From IMG/VR virus record IMGVR_UViG_3300038560_000019, positions 1-20,320 of that record: a stretch of DNA of 20,320 nt; one strand, given 5' to 3'. A program made the position numbers and the translations under genes. How positions within the stretch are numbered: the stretch's first letter is position 1; every line of letters begins with the position of its first letter. The notes under the pieces were generated by a model that made no database searches, had not been told where the DNA came from, and saw only the letters and a program-made list of their open reading frames with translations. This stretch comes from a virus. Below, piece after piece: positions 19,886-20,320 of this stretch.

Positions 19886-19977
19886 TTAGATAACAAATCC
19901 TTAAAAGCATAGAGTAAGCCCCAAACCATCGTTACCGTGCAAACATAAATAATAACAGCAATTGCAAAATTTCTCAT
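19882..19977 (-). CDS. Single-span membrane peptide, 31 residues
   Basis: ATG at 19977 preceded by AAGGAGAAATAAT, one of the best ribosome-binding sites in the window. The product starts MRNFAIAVIIYVCTVTMVWG and ends LLYAFKDLLSK: nearly all of residues 4-25 is one hydrophobic helix with a basic end on each side. Its stop TGA overlaps the HNH start codon as ATGA. A membrane role is clear; a lysis-related role is only a guess. Confidence 0.65.
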   Translation of the reverse strand: MRNFAIAVIIYVCTVTMVWGLLYAFKDLLSK

Positions 19978-19988
19978 ATTATTTCTCC

Positions 19989-20320
19989 TTAAAAATCAGT
20001 TTCCGACAAGTCAGTTCCACGTAAGTCAACTCCCGTCAAGTTAGCTCCAGACAAGTTAGCGCCCTCAAAGTCAGTTCCTGATAAGTTAGCTCCTGATAAG
20101 TTAGCTCTTGATAAGTCAACTCCCCATAAGATAGCTTCCGACAAGTTAGCTCTCGACAAGTCAGTTCCTGATAAGTTAGCGCCCCAGAAGATAGCGTCCG
20201 ACAAGTCAGTTCCAGACAAGGTAGCTCTTGACAAGTTAACTCCCGACAATTCAACTCCGGACAAATCAACCTCCGATAAGTCAGCTCTAACGCCGTCGAT
20301 TTCGTTTCTTAGATATTTGG
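19989..20320 (-). CDS. Pentapeptide-repeat protein, 5'-truncated by window edge
   Basis: The frame is open from base 20320 to the stop codon at 19989. It first reads KYLRNEIDGVRADLSEVDLS, then about 20 tandem pentapeptides of the A(D/N)LSx type (for example GANLSGTDLSRANLS). Such repeats form a right-handed square beta helix; relatives such as MfpA and Qnr mimic DNA and protect gyrase, but most have unknown targets. The true start is to the right of the window; the TTG at 20264 lies inside the repeat and is not a sound start. The central Leu is replaced by Phe or Ile at a few turns (DAIFWGA, EAILWGV, TDFEGA). Confidence 0.88.
   Translation of the reverse strand, partial: KYLRNEIDGVRADLSEVDLSGVELSGVNLSRATLSGTDLSDAIFWGANLSGTDLSRANLSEAILWGVDLSRANLSGANLSGTDFEGANLSGANLTGVDLRGTDLSETDF
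19992..20290. repeat. 15-bp tandem DNA repeat coding for pentapeptides
   Basis: On the plus strand a unit like GATAAGTTAGCTCCT recurs about 20 times with substitutions, always in steps of 15 bp. This is the coding trace of the pentapeptide repeats, unspaced and not a CRISPR. The high DNA identity between units suggests recent expansion. Confidence 0.75.

Noticed and set aside
20036-20269. A 77-codon frame with Cys/Leu-rich repeats on the minus strand
   Set aside because: It is the pentapeptide repeat DNA read in a second frame; the real protein frame shows A(D/N)LSx repeats and stays open to the window edge.
19992-20290. Regular short repeats that look like a CRISPR array
   Set aside because: The units are contiguous, 15 bp long, with no spacers, and translate to pentapeptide repeats.
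1-20320. tRNA or rRNA genes, integrase, attachment sites
   Set aside because: I saw no cloverleaf, rRNA segment, recombinase motif or att-like duplication by eye; a tRNA scan of the window would be needed to rule out odd tRNAs.

Overview
This window is part of the genome of a tailed bacteriophage (Caudoviricetes). Every recognisable gene lies on the minus strand, so it reads as one long late and replication arm transcribed right to left. Terminase, portal, scaffold and HK97-type capsid genes, in that order, give the phage identity. The capsid and portal types suggest a podovirus-like particle, but no tail gene is present to settle this. The host cannot be named from the sequence; Shine-Dalgarno sites, sigma70-like boxes and intrinsic terminators fit a bacterium.

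Reading 5' to 3' on the minus strand (right to left): a pentapeptide-repeat protein that runs off the right edge; a 31-residue membrane peptide; an HNH nuclease; a small coiled-coil protein; a metallophosphoesterase; a secreted lytic transglycosylase and a HExxH metalloprotease (lysis or host interaction). Next come a MazG/MazZ-like dNTP pyrophosphohydrolase, a candidate ssDNA-binding protein, a primase-helicase fusion and a family A DNA polymerase (replication). These are followed by small unknown genes, a GNAT-like protein, a putative small terminase, the large terminase, several small conserved phage proteins, portal, scaffold and major capsid protein. A free-standing HNH gene and the start of another small gene fill the left edge.

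The most striking region is the capsid gene (3631 down to 794). Its first 55 or so codons are broken up. I infer two group I introns: one of 836 nt with a GIY-YIG endonuclease ORF in its P1 loop, and one of 681 nt with an endonuclease VII-type HNH ORF near its 3' end. For both, a P1 helix ending in a U-G wobble at the 5' splice site and a terminal intron G can be read, and the join restores a normal capsid N-terminus. Between the introns, exon 2 carries an extra segment of about 40 nt that brings in a stop codon and changes frame. It folds into two hairpins. It is too short for an intron and resembles a translational bypass (phage T4 gene 60-like) or programmed frameshift element.

Regulation also shows a pattern. 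At five gene starts a TTGAC-type -35 box, a 17-18 bp spacer and a -10-like box end exactly six bases before the ATG, which predicts leaderless mRNAs. A 17-bp perfect inverted repeat covers the ribosome-binding site and GTG start of the gene at 12000. Intrinsic terminators follow the capsid gene and the ssDNA-binding-like gene. Six genes too short for routine ORF calling (26, 31, 36, 50 and 58 residues, plus the partial gene at the left edge) are annotated here.
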